NCBI RefSeq assembly: GCF_013041615.1
Contig: NZ_JABEPQ010000008.1
Location: 1-37,586, forward strand
Source of the DNA: Knoellia koreensis
Lineage (GTDB): Bacteria > Actinomycetota > Actinomycetes > Actinomycetales > Dermatophilaceae
Direction: 5' to 3'
Length of the DNA: 37,586 bases
This document shows positions 14,401 to 21,347 of the stretch, in pieces. The notes beneath the pieces were generated by a model. The model was not told where the DNA came from. It saw only the letters and a program-made list of their open reading frames with translations, and did not search any database. Numbering within the stretch: position 1 is the stretch's first letter; every line of letters starts with the position of its first letter. Made by a program: the position numbers and the translations under genes.

Positions 14401-14601
14401 AGATACGCCGCTAACGCGCCGCGACCGGGCCCTGGGGCCCACGTCCTGGACCTCTACCGCGGCTCCTTGGAACGCGGAGCGCTGCCGATCGCGGGTTTGA
14501 AGGCGCGCGCCCCGTCGCTCGGCGAGTCGGGCCGGACGCCCCCCGAGTGAATCGCTCTTCCGTCCGTCATGGTCGTCAGAACCGGACCTAGGCTGCTTCG
14601 C

Positions 14602-15216
14602 ATGACGCACCTGGTCTGGGACATGGACGGCACACTGCTCGACACCACGTCGGTGGTGCCTGACGCGTTCGTCGCGACGGTGCAAGAGCTGGGGGTTGCC
14701 GACGTCGACCGGGAAAAGGTCGTTGCGGCCTACTCCCTCGGCGTGCCGGAGGTGATGCTCGAGCACCTAGTCGGTCGGCCACTCAAGAACGGCGAGGTCG
14801 ACGCTTACTACGACCGACTGCACGCCAGCACCGTTACGGCCTATGCCGGTGTGCTCGAGACCCTCGCGGCGCTGCGTGCGCGGGATCTGCGGACGGTCAT
14901 CTTCACGGTCGCCAGCAGCCGTGCGGCGCGCATGCTGCTCGCCTCGGCCAGCATCGAGTACGACATCCTCATCGGTGGGGACCACGTGGCGTGGCCGAAG
15001 CCCGCCCCGGACGGCATCCTGGCCGCAGCGTCCCGGCTAGGAGTTGATGTAGCCGACATCGTGTACATCGGTGACGCGCCGACCGACTTGCGGACAGCCC
15101 GATCCGCCGGCGCACGCGGCGCAGCGGCGACCTGGGGCCACCTGTACCGGGCGGAGGAACCCGCCGACGCGCGGCTCGCTGCACCGATGGATGCGTTGGC
15201 CCTGCTCGAGACCTAG
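14602..15216 (+). CDS. HAD-superfamily hydrolase carried by the transposon
   Basis: 204 residues from ATG 14602. Motif I is WDMDGTLLD, motif II is in FTVASSR, motif III Lys is in WPKPAPDGI and motif IV is IGDAPTDLRTA. The helical cap lies between motifs I and II (about residues 18-85), as in phosphoglycolate-phosphatase-like subfamily IA enzymes. The substrate cannot be told. TAGGCT at 14589-14594 lies about 7 bases before the ATG and there is no ribosome binding site, so the mRNA may be leaderless. It sits inside the core transposon, an unusual passenger with no obvious resistance role. Confidence 0.85.
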   Translation: MTHLVWDMDGTLLDTTSVVPDAFVATVQELGVADVDREKVVAAYSLGVPEVMLEHLVGRPLKNGEVDAYYDRLHASTVTAYAGVLETLAALRARDLRTVIFTVASSRAARMLLASASIEYDILIGGDHVAWPKPAPDGILAAASRLGVDVADIVYIGDAPTDLRTARSAGARGAAATWGHLYRAEEPADARLAAPMDALALLET

Positions 15217-15266
15217 GAAGGGCGCTCCTGGTCATCGGCGTCACCTGACCGTGCCCGCCACTCAGC

Positions 15267-15291
15267 CCGCCCTACACCGGCGAAAGTCACA
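15267..15291 (-). repeat. Internal copy of the transposon end
   Basis: Read on the minus strand it begins TGTGACTTTCGCCGGTG, the same as the left end but for one base in 17, and 21 of 25 overall. It faces the left end, so 11385-15291 alone could be a complete 3.9-kb element. The bases after it (GCTTT) do not repeat the CCCGCCAGG border. Confidence 0.8.
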
Positions 15292-15349
15292 GCTTTGACC
15301 ATCCGGTCGCAGGTAAGAACCGTCGACCGCAGGTAGGGAGTGCAGGGAT

Positions 15350-15931
15350 GTGAGCGGCACAGACGCAACTACCCATCGTTCCCGCGTACCAATGTTGACT
15401 CTGTGGTGGGCGATGTTGCGCCTTGGTGCCGTCGCGTTCGGCGGGCTTGGCCCGACGCTGGCCTTGCTCGATCGCTCATTGGTCGCTAGACGGGGGTGGT
15501 TGACGTCGACCGATGTGCGGGACGCACTCACCTACACCAAGGCGCTTCCCGGCTCCACTGTCGTGCAGATTGTCACCTTCCTTGGCTGGCGGCTCGGTGG
15601 GGTGATGGGGGCACTAGTCGCTACCTTCGGGTTCCTCCTGCCTGCCGCAGTTCTGATGACGCTCGCAGCGGCCGGCGCCGCGGCACTGCCTGACGCGGCT
15701 TGGGTCGACGGAGCGCTGCTGGGTATGCAGGTCGCCGTTGTCGGTCTGCTCGGGCATTCGATGGTTGGGTTGTTGACCAAAGAGGCGCGCACGCTCGCCC
15801 TCGCCGCGGTCGCGGTGGCGGCGGCCGCCGGGGGGTTCTTCGTCAACCCTGCCATCGTCGTGGTGCTTGCCGGGCTGGTCGGGGTCATCGTCGACCGGGT
15901 GCGCCGATACCGGGGCGGCCACCGTGGTTGA
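15350..15931 (+). CDS. chrA1: Chromate transporter, N-terminal-type CHR protein
   Basis: 193 residues from GTG 15350 with TAGGGAG upstream. One CHR domain: LWWAMLRLGAVAFGGLGPTL near the start, the conserved loop YTKALPGSTVVQIVTFLGW, and six hydrophobic stretches ending AIVVVLAGLVGVIVDRV. Short-chain CHR proteins come as pairs that together replace the two halves of full-length ChrA, which exports chromate. Its stop overlaps the next GTG by 8 bases. The loop has PGS where PGP is usual. Confidence 0.88.
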   Translation: MSGTDATTHRSRVPMLTLWWAMLRLGAVAFGGLGPTLALLDRSLVARRGWLTSTDVRDALTYTKALPGSTVVQIVTFLGWRLGGVMGALVATFGFLLPAAVLMTLAAAGAAALPDAAWVDGALLGMQVAVVGLLGHSMVGLLTKEARTLALAAVAVAAAAGGFFVNPAIVVVLAGLVGVIVDRVRRYRGGHRG

Positions 15932-16442
15932 CCTGGTCGCCACGTTCCTTCTGATCGGTGCGCTGGCCTTCGGCGGTGGCCAGGCTGCGCTGCCACTGGT
16001 GGAGCGGCTCACGGTCGGGGTGCACGGTTGGCTGAGCCCGGGTGAGTTCGCGACAGCGGTCGGGCTTTCCTACGCAACTCCCGGTCCGGTGCTGATCATC
16101 GCTGCCTTCGTCGGATACGTGACCGCTGGGGTGGGCGGTGCGGCGGTCGCCACCGCTGCCGTGTTCGCTCTCCCGGTGCTCGCGGCGATCGGTGCTGCCA
16201 GCGCAGTGAATCGGTTGTCGCAGACGTGGTGGCTGCCTGCCTTCGGGCGCTATGCGGGTGCGGGCGCGATCGGTCTGCTCGTCGTCACGCTGACGTCACT
16301 CGCCCGCCCTGTCGCCGACATCAACCCGGGCCTTCTTGTCGGTTCCTTGTTCGTAGGGCTTGCCGCCCGCCGGGTACACCCACTGCTGCTCCTTGCTGGG
16401 GCTATCACCGCCGGGGCGATTACGGCTTCCCTTCTGAACTAA
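15924..16442 (+). CDS. chrA2: Chromate transporter, C-terminal-type CHR protein
   Basis: 172 residues from GTG 15924. VDLVATFLLIGALAFGGGQA, GLSYATPGPVLIIAAFVGY and later membrane spans (LVVTLTSLARPVADINPG, HPLLLLAGAITAGAITASL) are the second CHR half with the typical PGP loop. Overlap with the preceding gene implies a coupled heterodimer inserted in the membrane. This is an ordinary two-gene arrangement and does not require a frameshift explanation. Confidence 0.88.
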   Translation: MVDLVATFLLIGALAFGGGQAALPLVERLTVGVHGWLSPGEFATAVGLSYATPGPVLIIAAFVGYVTAGVGGAAVATAAVFALPVLAAIGAASAVNRLSQTWWLPAFGRYAGAGAIGLLVVTLTSLARPVADINPGLLVGSLFVGLAARRVHPLLLLAGAITAGAITASLLN

Positions 16443-16499
16443 TCGCCTTGCGGGCCTGGACCCAACCAGGCAAGCCGTGAATGTCGCGGGTGGGGCCGA

Positions 16500-16601
16500 T
16501 CAATTGCCAACCAGAACCAGCCCGAGCAGGGTTCCGGTGAGACTGACCGCGGCCATCGCGCCAGTATGAACAAGGGCGAGGAGCACGGTCGGTGGCTCCA
16601 C
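16500..16601 (-). CDS. Possible 33-residue single-span membrane peptide
   Basis: GTG at 16599-16601 opens a frame whose product is one hydrophobic span (TVLLALVHTGAMAAVSLTG, then TLLGLVLVGN) and ends at TGA 16500-16502. There is no ribosome binding site, and another stop lies just upstream in frame. It may be a small membrane peptide or the tail of a lost transporter gene. Nothing else is seen in 16443-16633. Confidence 0.2.
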   Translation of the reverse strand: MEPPTVLLALVHTGAMAAVSLTGTLLGLVLVGN

Positions 16602-16633
16602 GTATCAAGGCGGGGGCTGCGCGTTAGGTCCGG

Positions 16634-17008
16634 TCACGCCGACTGAGGAGCAGCGAGGTCGCCGCTGAACAGGGTGCGCAGGGCGCCCATTGCTTCCGAG
16701 CGGGCCTTGTAGTAGACCCACACGCCGCGCTTATCCCGGTCGACCAGGCCTGCGTCGTGCAAAACCTTCAGGTGGTGGCTGAGGGTCGACGGGGCCAGGT
16801 CGAAGCCCTCGGTCAGGTCGCACATCGCGCACGCCTCGCCGCCCTCGTGGGACAGGATCATCGACATCAGCCTCAGCCGAACCGGGTCGGCGAGCGCCTT
16901 GAGCATGCGGGAGACGCCCTCGGCCTGCTCGGGGCTGATCGGCTCGCGCGCTAGCGGCGTGCAGTACCTCAGGGCCGCGTTCCGGGTGGGCAGCAAGGAC
17001 ATCGACAT
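16634..17008 (-). CDS. ArsR/SmtB-family metal-sensing repressor
   Basis: 124 residues from ATG 17008, chosen because homologues begin near this point. LKALADPVRLRLMSMIL and TLSHHLKVLHDAGLVDRDKRGVWVYY are the winged-helix core of ArsR proteins. Cys60 and Cys63 (EACAMCDLTE) lie in the metal-binding helix, with Cys16 near the N-terminus (RYCTPLAREPISPEQAE). The pattern fits thiol-bound As(III), Cd(II) or Pb(II); which one cannot be told. It is transcribed away from the HMA/ATPase genes, with palindromes in the shared promoter region, as expected of an autorepressor released by metal. Confidence 0.88.
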   Translation of the reverse strand: MSMSLLPTRNAALRYCTPLAREPISPEQAEGVSRMLKALADPVRLRLMSMILSHEGGEACAMCDLTEGFDLAPSTLSHHLKVLHDAGLVDRDKRGVWVYYKARSEAMGALRTLFSGDLAAPQSA

Positions 17009-17011
17009 GCG

Positions 17012-17080
17012 TACATGTTGACATGTATCGAAGTCTGTGGCAATATTGTCGCTGAAGACTTCGATGACAGTCGAAGTCTG
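17012..17080 (+). promoter_or_regulatory. Operator/promoter region of the metal-resistance operon
   Basis: TACATG-TTGA-CATGTA (17012-17027) is a perfect dyad that contains TTGACA (17018-17023), a consensus -35 box; AATATT follows 18 bases later. ATCGAAGTCT (17028-17037), AGACTTCGAT (17055-17064) and TCGAAGTCT (17072-17080) form an inverted pair plus a third copy. These are likely repressor sites. Confidence 0.6.
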
Positions 17081-17107
17081 GAGGCTTCCCGACCAGGAGA
17101 TGTACCG

Positions 17108-17353
17108 ATGACCGTTCCCGCCCAGTTCTTCCGTTCGAAGTACCGCGCCATCGAGGGCGGTTGCGTGTCCTGCTCCGGGGACCTTGCGACCCTCGAGGCC
17201 CTGCCCGGGGTCAAAGAGGTGGACGCCCTGGCCTCCGGTCTGGTCCTCGTGACCCACGACGGCACCGTGAGCGATGACGCCGTGGTCCAGGCGGCCCAGA
17301 AGGTCGGGCTGCCGCTCGCCCCTGCCGGCCCCGCCCGCCCGGTACGCGTCTGA
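17108..17353 (+). CDS. Small heavy-metal-associated (HMA-like) protein
   Basis: 81 residues from ATG 17108 with AGGAGA (17095-17100) 7 bases upstream. It has a ferredoxin-like HMA layout: strand RSKYRAIEGG, the metal loop GCVSCSG with a CxxC pair, helix GDLATLEALPGVKEVD, then LASGLVLVTHDGTV and a second helix DDAVVQAAQKVG. It probably binds the metal and passes it to the P-type ATPase 49 bases downstream, which has no N-terminal HMA domain of its own. A split HMA and pump is thus likely. Confidence 0.8.
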   Translation: MTVPAQFFRSKYRAIEGGCVSCSGDLATLEALPGVKEVDALASGLVLVTHDGTVSDDAVVQAAQKVGLPLAPAGPARPVRV

Positions 17354-17402
17354 CGCTCCACCACTGCACCCAGCAAACCGATGAAGAGAAGGTAAGAACA
17401 AG

Positions 17403-19367
17403 ATGAGTGCTAGAGCGACGACGTCGCCACAGGTAGCAGCTCCGGTCGTGGTGCGGGCGGCCCGGCGCCGGTGGTGGCAGAACCCCGAGATGGTCACCCT
17501 GGCCGTCGCCGCGGTGCTGCTGGTGGCCGGGCTGGTGGTGGAGTGGACCATCCACTCCGAGCCGGTGGCCCTGGCCCTATTCTGGGGCGCGATCCTCATC
17601 GGCGGCGTCTACCCATTGCGCAGCGCGATCCGGGCGGTGCGCCACAAACGGCTGACCATCACCGTGCTGCTCGTGGTGGCGGCTATCGGCGCCATCGCGC
17701 TCGGGGTGATCGAGGAGGCGGCAGCGCTCGTCGTCATCTTCAGCCTCGTTGAGGCCATGGAGGCATACGCCACCGACAAGGCCCGAGGGTCCATCAGCGC
17801 CCTGATGGAGCTCACGCCCCCGACCGCCAACCGACTCAACGATGACGGGGCGACCAAGACCGTGGCGGTGGAGGAACTCCACCCCGGTGACGTCGTCATG
17901 GTGCGCCCCGGTGAGCGCCTACCCACCGACGGGATTGTGGTTGACGGTGCCTCGTGGGTGGACGCCAGCCCGGTGACCGGGGAGTCGGTACCGGTCGAGG
18001 CCACCGCGGGCACCGAGGTCTTCGGCGGCAGCCTCAACGGCAACGGGGTGCTCCGGGTGAAGGTCACCAAGGAGTATTACGACACCGTCCTGGCCCGGGT
18101 GATCGGGCAGGTCGAAGAGGCACAGGCCAACCGCAGCGGCGCCGAGCGGTTCGCGGACAAGTTCAGTGCCATCTACACCCCGGCGATGTTCGCCCTGGCC
18201 ATCGTCGTAGCCCTGGTCATGCCGCTGCTCGGCTTCGAGTGGCGCGAAGCGATCTACCGGGCGCTGGTCATCCTCGTGGTCTCGTGCTCGTGCGCCCTGG
18301 TCATCTCGGTGCCTGTCAGCGTGGTCACCGCTATCGCCCGGGGCGCCCGCGACGGCATCCTCATCAAGGGCGGCATCTACCTTGAGCGCCTGGCCGACAT
18401 CAAGGCCGTCGCCTTCGACAAGACCGGCACCCTCACCCGCGGCCGGCCCACTCTCGCTCAAGTGACGCCCCTCGACGGGATCAGCGAGGACGAGGCTCTG
18501 ACCCTTGCGGCGGCGGTCGAGACCGGTAGCGAGCACCCCATCGCGACCGCGATCGTGGCCGGTGCCCGCGACCGCGGGTTGACCATCCCGGCCGTCCAGG
18601 ATGCACGCGCCCTGCCAGGAGCCGGCATGGAAGCCACCCTCGACGGTCGCACCCTGCACATCGGCCGGCCCACCGACGAGGACCGGACTGACGGCACCGC
18701 AGGCCCGGCGCTGGCGCACGCCGAGGCGGAAGGATGCACGGCCGTGGTTCTTCGCGACGACACCCGACCCTTGGCCGTCGTGGCGGTGGCCGACCAGCTG
18801 CGCCCCGACGCCGAAAGCACCCTTACCGAGCTGCGCGACCTCGGAGTCGAGCGGGTCCTGATGCTCACCGGCGACAACGCCACCGTCGCCAGATCCACCG
18901 CGCAGGCCCTGGGGCTAGACGACTACCGCGCCGAGTTGCTCCCCGAGGACAAATCCGCCGCAATCCGTGAGCTGCGCGAGAAACACGGCGTGATCGCGAT
19001 GGTCGGCGACGGCGTCAACGACGCCCCCGCCCTGGCCAACGCCGACCTCGCCATCGCCATGGGTGCCGCCAGCACCGACGTCGCCCTAGAGACCGCCGAT
19101 GTCGCCCTCATGGCCGACGAGCTCGACCGGCTCCCGGCCGCCATCCGACTCTCGCGCCGCGCTCGGAACAACATCAAGATCAACATCGTCCTGAGCCTGA
19201 CCGTCGTGGCCGTCCTGATCGTCGCCGCCCTCGCCGGCTGGATGTCCCTGACCACCGGCCTGCTCCTCAACGAGGGCAGCGCGGCGCTGATCATCCTCAA
19301 CGGCCTGCGCATGCTCCGCCCCGGCCGCGGCGAGACCCGACGCGCCCGAACCTCGGTATCTGTCTAA
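17403..19367 (+). CDS. cadA: P1B-type heavy-metal ATPase (CadA-like) with a CSC motif
   Basis: 654 residues. It lacks N-terminal metal domains and starts directly with membrane helices (about 32-50, 56-75, 84-115). The actuator carries TGES (192-195), the phosphorylation site is DKTGTLT (Asp339), and GDGVNDAP forms the hinge. The sixth-helix metal motif, normally CPC in Cd/Zn/Pb pumps, reads SCSCALVIS (Cys295-Ser296-Cys297); the codon is TCG. HP of the SEHPIATAI block is present. It exports a soft metal, most likely Cd, Zn or Pb; As is not transported by this family. It is in one operon with the HMA protein and under the divergent ArsR-type repressor. Confidence 0.92.
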   Translation: MSARATTSPQVAAPVVVRAARRRWWQNPEMVTLAVAAVLLVAGLVVEWTIHSEPVALALFWGAILIGGVYPLRSAIRAVRHKRLTITVLLVVAAIGAIALGVIEEAAALVVIFSLVEAMEAYATDKARGSISALMELTPPTANRLNDDGATKTVAVEELHPGDVVMVRPGERLPTDGIVVDGASWVDASPVTGESVPVEATAGTEVFGGSLNGNGVLRVKVTKEYYDTVLARVIGQVEEAQANRSGAERFADKFSAIYTPAMFALAIVVALVMPLLGFEWREAIYRALVILVVSCSCALVISVPVSVVTAIARGARDGILIKGGIYLERLADIKAVAFDKTGTLTRGRPTLAQVTPLDGISEDEALTLAAAVETGSEHPIATAIVAGARDRGLTIPAVQDARALPGAGMEATLDGRTLHIGRPTDEDRTDGTAGPALAHAEAEGCTAVVLRDDTRPLAVVAVADQLRPDAESTLTELRDLGVERVLMLTGDNATVARSTAQALGLDDYRAELLPEDKSAAIRELREKHGVIAMVGDGVNDAPALANADLAIAMGAASTDVALETADVALMADELDRLPAAIRLSRRARNNIKINIVLSLTVVAVLIVAALAGWMSLTTGLLLNEGSAALIILNGLRMLRPGRGETRRARTSVSV

Positions 19368-19485
19368 TCTCCGGGCCGAAACCAGTCTTGTAGACCAGTT
19401 TCGCACCATCACCAACAACGTCATAGCGCACCGTCATCATCGTCATCACCACCCGACGCGGCCGCCACAGAGTGCCACCAGAACA

Positions 19486-19510
19486 CCGCCATATAGAGGC
19501 GAAAGCCACA
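19486..19510 (-). repeat. Right terminal inverted repeat
   Basis: On the minus strand it reads TGTGGCTTTCGCC then TCTATATGGCGG, agreeing with the internal end (15267-15291) at 20 of 25 positions. CCCGCCAGG follows at 19511. The stretch 19368-19485 between the ATPase stop and this end shows only an imperfect dyad (GAAACCAGTC...GACCAGTTTC, about 19378-19413). Confidence 0.75.
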
Positions 19511-19519
19511 CCCGCCAGG
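19511..19519 (+). repeat. Right 9-bp direct repeat (target duplication)
   Basis: CCCGCCAGG, identical to 11376-11384. With the preceding CA the match is 11 bases, so the exact duplication length is 9 to 11. Confidence 0.75.
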
Positions 19520-19577
19520 ACGCGGGCCGCTCTCGACCGGAACCCGCGACCGAAACCAAGTTCGACCGAAACACCGC

Positions 19578-19606
19578 TAGACCGTTATCGGTCGGACCGG
19601 TAGAAT
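19578..19606 (+). promoter_or_regulatory. Promoter of the antitoxin-Fic operon
   Basis: TAGACC (19578-19583), 17-base spacer, TAGAAT (19601-19606). The spacer holds the imperfect dyad CGGTCGGACCG, a possible autoregulatory operator. The -35-like TAGACC resembles the TAGACA of the repeated modules. Confidence 0.55.
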
Positions 19607-19638
19607 GGGCACTGACCGATCCACAGAGGAGGACGTCA

Positions 19639-19896
19639 ATGACCCAGGCAGCGCGAATCACGTCGCCGTCGACGACCGAGGCGGAGCGGGCTCGCCAGGT
19701 CGAGGAGGCCGTGCACAGCGTGCGGATGGAAGGCCTCGCCCTCTCGCCGGCCGCCGCGGCCGACGCGGCCGAGTACGTCTCCGGGCGGATCACCCTCGAT
19801 GAGTACGGCCGCCGAACCCGTGCCCGCTACGGCGTGCCTGAGGACGAGCGGGGGAGTGCAGCCCCGGCCCGCAAGACGGCCACGCGACGCGGGTGA
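19639..19896 (+). CDS. VbhA/FicA-like antitoxin of the Fic toxin
   Basis: 85 residues from ATG 19639 with GAGGAGG upstream. The helix EEAVHSVRMEGLALSP contains Ser27-x3-Glu31-Gly32, the (S/T)xxxE(G/N) inhibitory motif that blocks ATP binding in class I Fic enzymes. The next part (AAADAAEYVSGRITLDEYGRR) fits the rest of the VbhA fold. Its stop overlaps the ATG of the toxin. Motif, size and order all agree. Confidence 0.85.
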   Translation: MTQAARITSPSTTEAERARQVEEAVHSVRMEGLALSPAAAADAAEYVSGRITLDEYGRRTRARYGVPEDERGSAAPARKTATRRG

Positions 19897-20654
19897 TGAG
19901 CGAGAGCGTCGACCCGTACACCGACCCCGAGACGGGCATCCTTCGCAACCGGATCGGTGCCCGCACCCAAGCCGCCCTCGACCAGGCTGAGGGCGACTTG
20001 TCCGTGCATCGTCTCGTCGAGCTGGCCGACCGCTACCCGGTGGCCCCGTCCGGGGACCTCGACGAGCTGCGCGGCATCCACCGACACCTGTTCCAAGACC
20101 TCTACGAGTGGGCGGGCAGGACCCGGACCGTCGACATACGCAAGCCCGACGGGCAGCCGTTCCTTCCCGCGTCCCGGATCGAGGTTGGCACCCGGTTCGT
20201 GTTCGAAGAGCTGCGGGCCGACAACCAGCTGCGCAGCATGAGCCGGCCGACGTTCATCGAGCGCCTGGCGCACCACTACGACGCGCTCAACTACGCCCAC
20301 CCGTTCCGTGAGGGCAACGGCCGCGCGCAGCGCGTGTTCTGGTCTCGGGTGGCCCGTGATGCCGGGTGGCACCTGGACTGGCGGCGAGTCTCGGCCGAAC
20401 GCAACAACGAGGCATCCCGCGCCGCGACGGAACGCTCAGACCTTCGGCCGCTGCGCGAGATGTTCGACGCGATCACCACAGCGCGACGACCCAGGGAGAG
20501 AGGCACCCCTCGGGCTGCTCTGGACGCCGCCCGCCTCGCGTTCGGCGCGCCCGCGACCGAGGCAACCAGGACCACTCCCACCACATTCGAGGCAGGGACG
20601 CGCAGGCTGCCGCCGGGGCGCATGAGCGACCGGTCACCAGGGATCGGAGACTGA
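19896..20654 (+). CDS. fic: Fic-domain toxin (AMP-transferase type)
   Basis: 252 residues from ATG 19896, which overlaps the antitoxin stop (TGATG). The catalytic motif HPFREGNGR is complete at residues 135-143, and YEWAGRTRTVDIRKPDG forms the flap region. Such FicT/VbhT-type enzymes usually AMPylate topoisomerases and stop growth when the antitoxin is lost, stabilising plasmids. The C-terminal 60 residues are Arg/Thr rich and probably disordered. The operon directly follows the transposon and its promoter lies outside it. Confidence 0.9.
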   Translation: MSESVDPYTDPETGILRNRIGARTQAALDQAEGDLSVHRLVELADRYPVAPSGDLDELRGIHRHLFQDLYEWAGRTRTVDIRKPDGQPFLPASRIEVGTRFVFEELRADNQLRSMSRPTFIERLAHHYDALNYAHPFREGNGRAQRVFWSRVARDAGWHLDWRRVSAERNNEASRAATERSDLRPLREMFDAITTARRPRERGTPRAALDAARLAFGAPATEATRTTPTTFEAGTRRLPPGRMSDRSPGIGD

Positions 20655-20657
20655 CTA

Positions 20658-21311
20658 ATGAGCACCCTCGTCGGCTACGCACGAGTGAGCACCCACGAGC
20701 AGGACACCGCCACCCAGGAGCGCGCGCTGCGCGCGGCCGGAGCGGTCCGCGTGTTCGTCGATCACGCCACCTCCTCGCGGCGAGCTGACCGGCCGCAGTG
20801 GCTCGCCTGCCTGGACTACCTACGACCGGGGGACACGTTGCTTGTGTGGCGGCTCGACCGGCTCGCCGGCACGCAGACACTCGCGATCGAGACGATCAAC
20901 GACCTGCACGAGCGAGGCGTGCAGATCAAGAGCTTGACCGAGCCGGATATCGACACCACAACGCCGATGGGCCGCGCCCTGTTCGGGATCGTCGCGGTGT
21001 TCGCTCAGTTGCGTGTCGACACGATCCGGGAGAACACCAGGGCAGGTTTGGCGCGTGCTCGTGCTGAGGGGCGGGTCGGTGGCCGGCCCACTGTGATGAC
21101 GCCCGCTCGGGTACGTGAGGCGGTGCGGATGCGTGCTGATGGACAGAGCCTTGACGCGATCGCTGAGACGTTGGGTGTGGGCCGCTCGTCGGTCTCACGT
21201 GCACTCGACCGGTTGGACGACCACGCCGCCGAGACGGCCCCGGTCGGCACCCGCGCCGGGGTCGTGAGCGTCACCAGCTCGGCCGTGCACTGCGCCCGGG
21301 TGTTGGGCTAG
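20658..21311 (+). CDS. Serine recombinase (plasmid resolvase/invertase)
   Basis: 217 residues. LVGYARVSTHEQDTATQERA has the catalytic Ser, and DTLLVWRLDRLAGTQTLAIE and FAQLRVDTIRENTRAGLARA are family motifs; the HTH is SLDAIAETLGVGRSSVSRAL. It is a homologue of, but clearly different from, the transposon resolvase at 13662. It starts 3 bases after fic, so it may be in the same operon. The role is probably multimer resolution. The 114-nt element that follows could be considered as its site, but its structure does not look like a crossover site. Confidence 0.88.
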   Translation: MSTLVGYARVSTHEQDTATQERALRAAGAVRVFVDHATSSRRADRPQWLACLDYLRPGDTLLVWRLDRLAGTQTLAIETINDLHERGVQIKSLTEPDIDTTTPMGRALFGIVAVFAQLRVDTIRENTRAGLARARAEGRVGGRPTVMTPARVREAVRMRADGQSLDAIAETLGVGRSSVSRALDRLDDHAAETAPVGTRAGVVSVTSSAVHCARVLG

Positions 21312-21347
21312 GCCATTCCTTCCCCCTGACCCGATAAAGGCCCAAAA

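Larger units (their letters stand above)
11385..19510. mobile_element. Tn7/Tn402-like DDE transposon with metal-resistance cargo
   Basis: The 8126-bp element starts TGTGACTTTCTCCGGTG and ends with a related inverted sequence (GCGAAAGCCACA). The 25-bp ends agree at roughly three quarters of positions, and CCCGCCAGG is repeated at both borders. The leftward genes are resolvase, DDE transposase and AAA+ ATPase, the set of Tn402/Tn5053-type elements, but without a tniQ. Cargo is a HAD hydrolase, a split chromate transporter and an ArsR/HMA/P1B-ATPase resistance unit. A third end-like sequence at 15267-15291 divides a 3.9-kb core from the chr/cad part. Confidence 0.85.

Noticed and set aside
15350-16442. 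A frameshift splitting one chromate transporter gene
   Set aside because: Short-chain CHR proteins normally occur as two overlapping genes, and each half has its own start.
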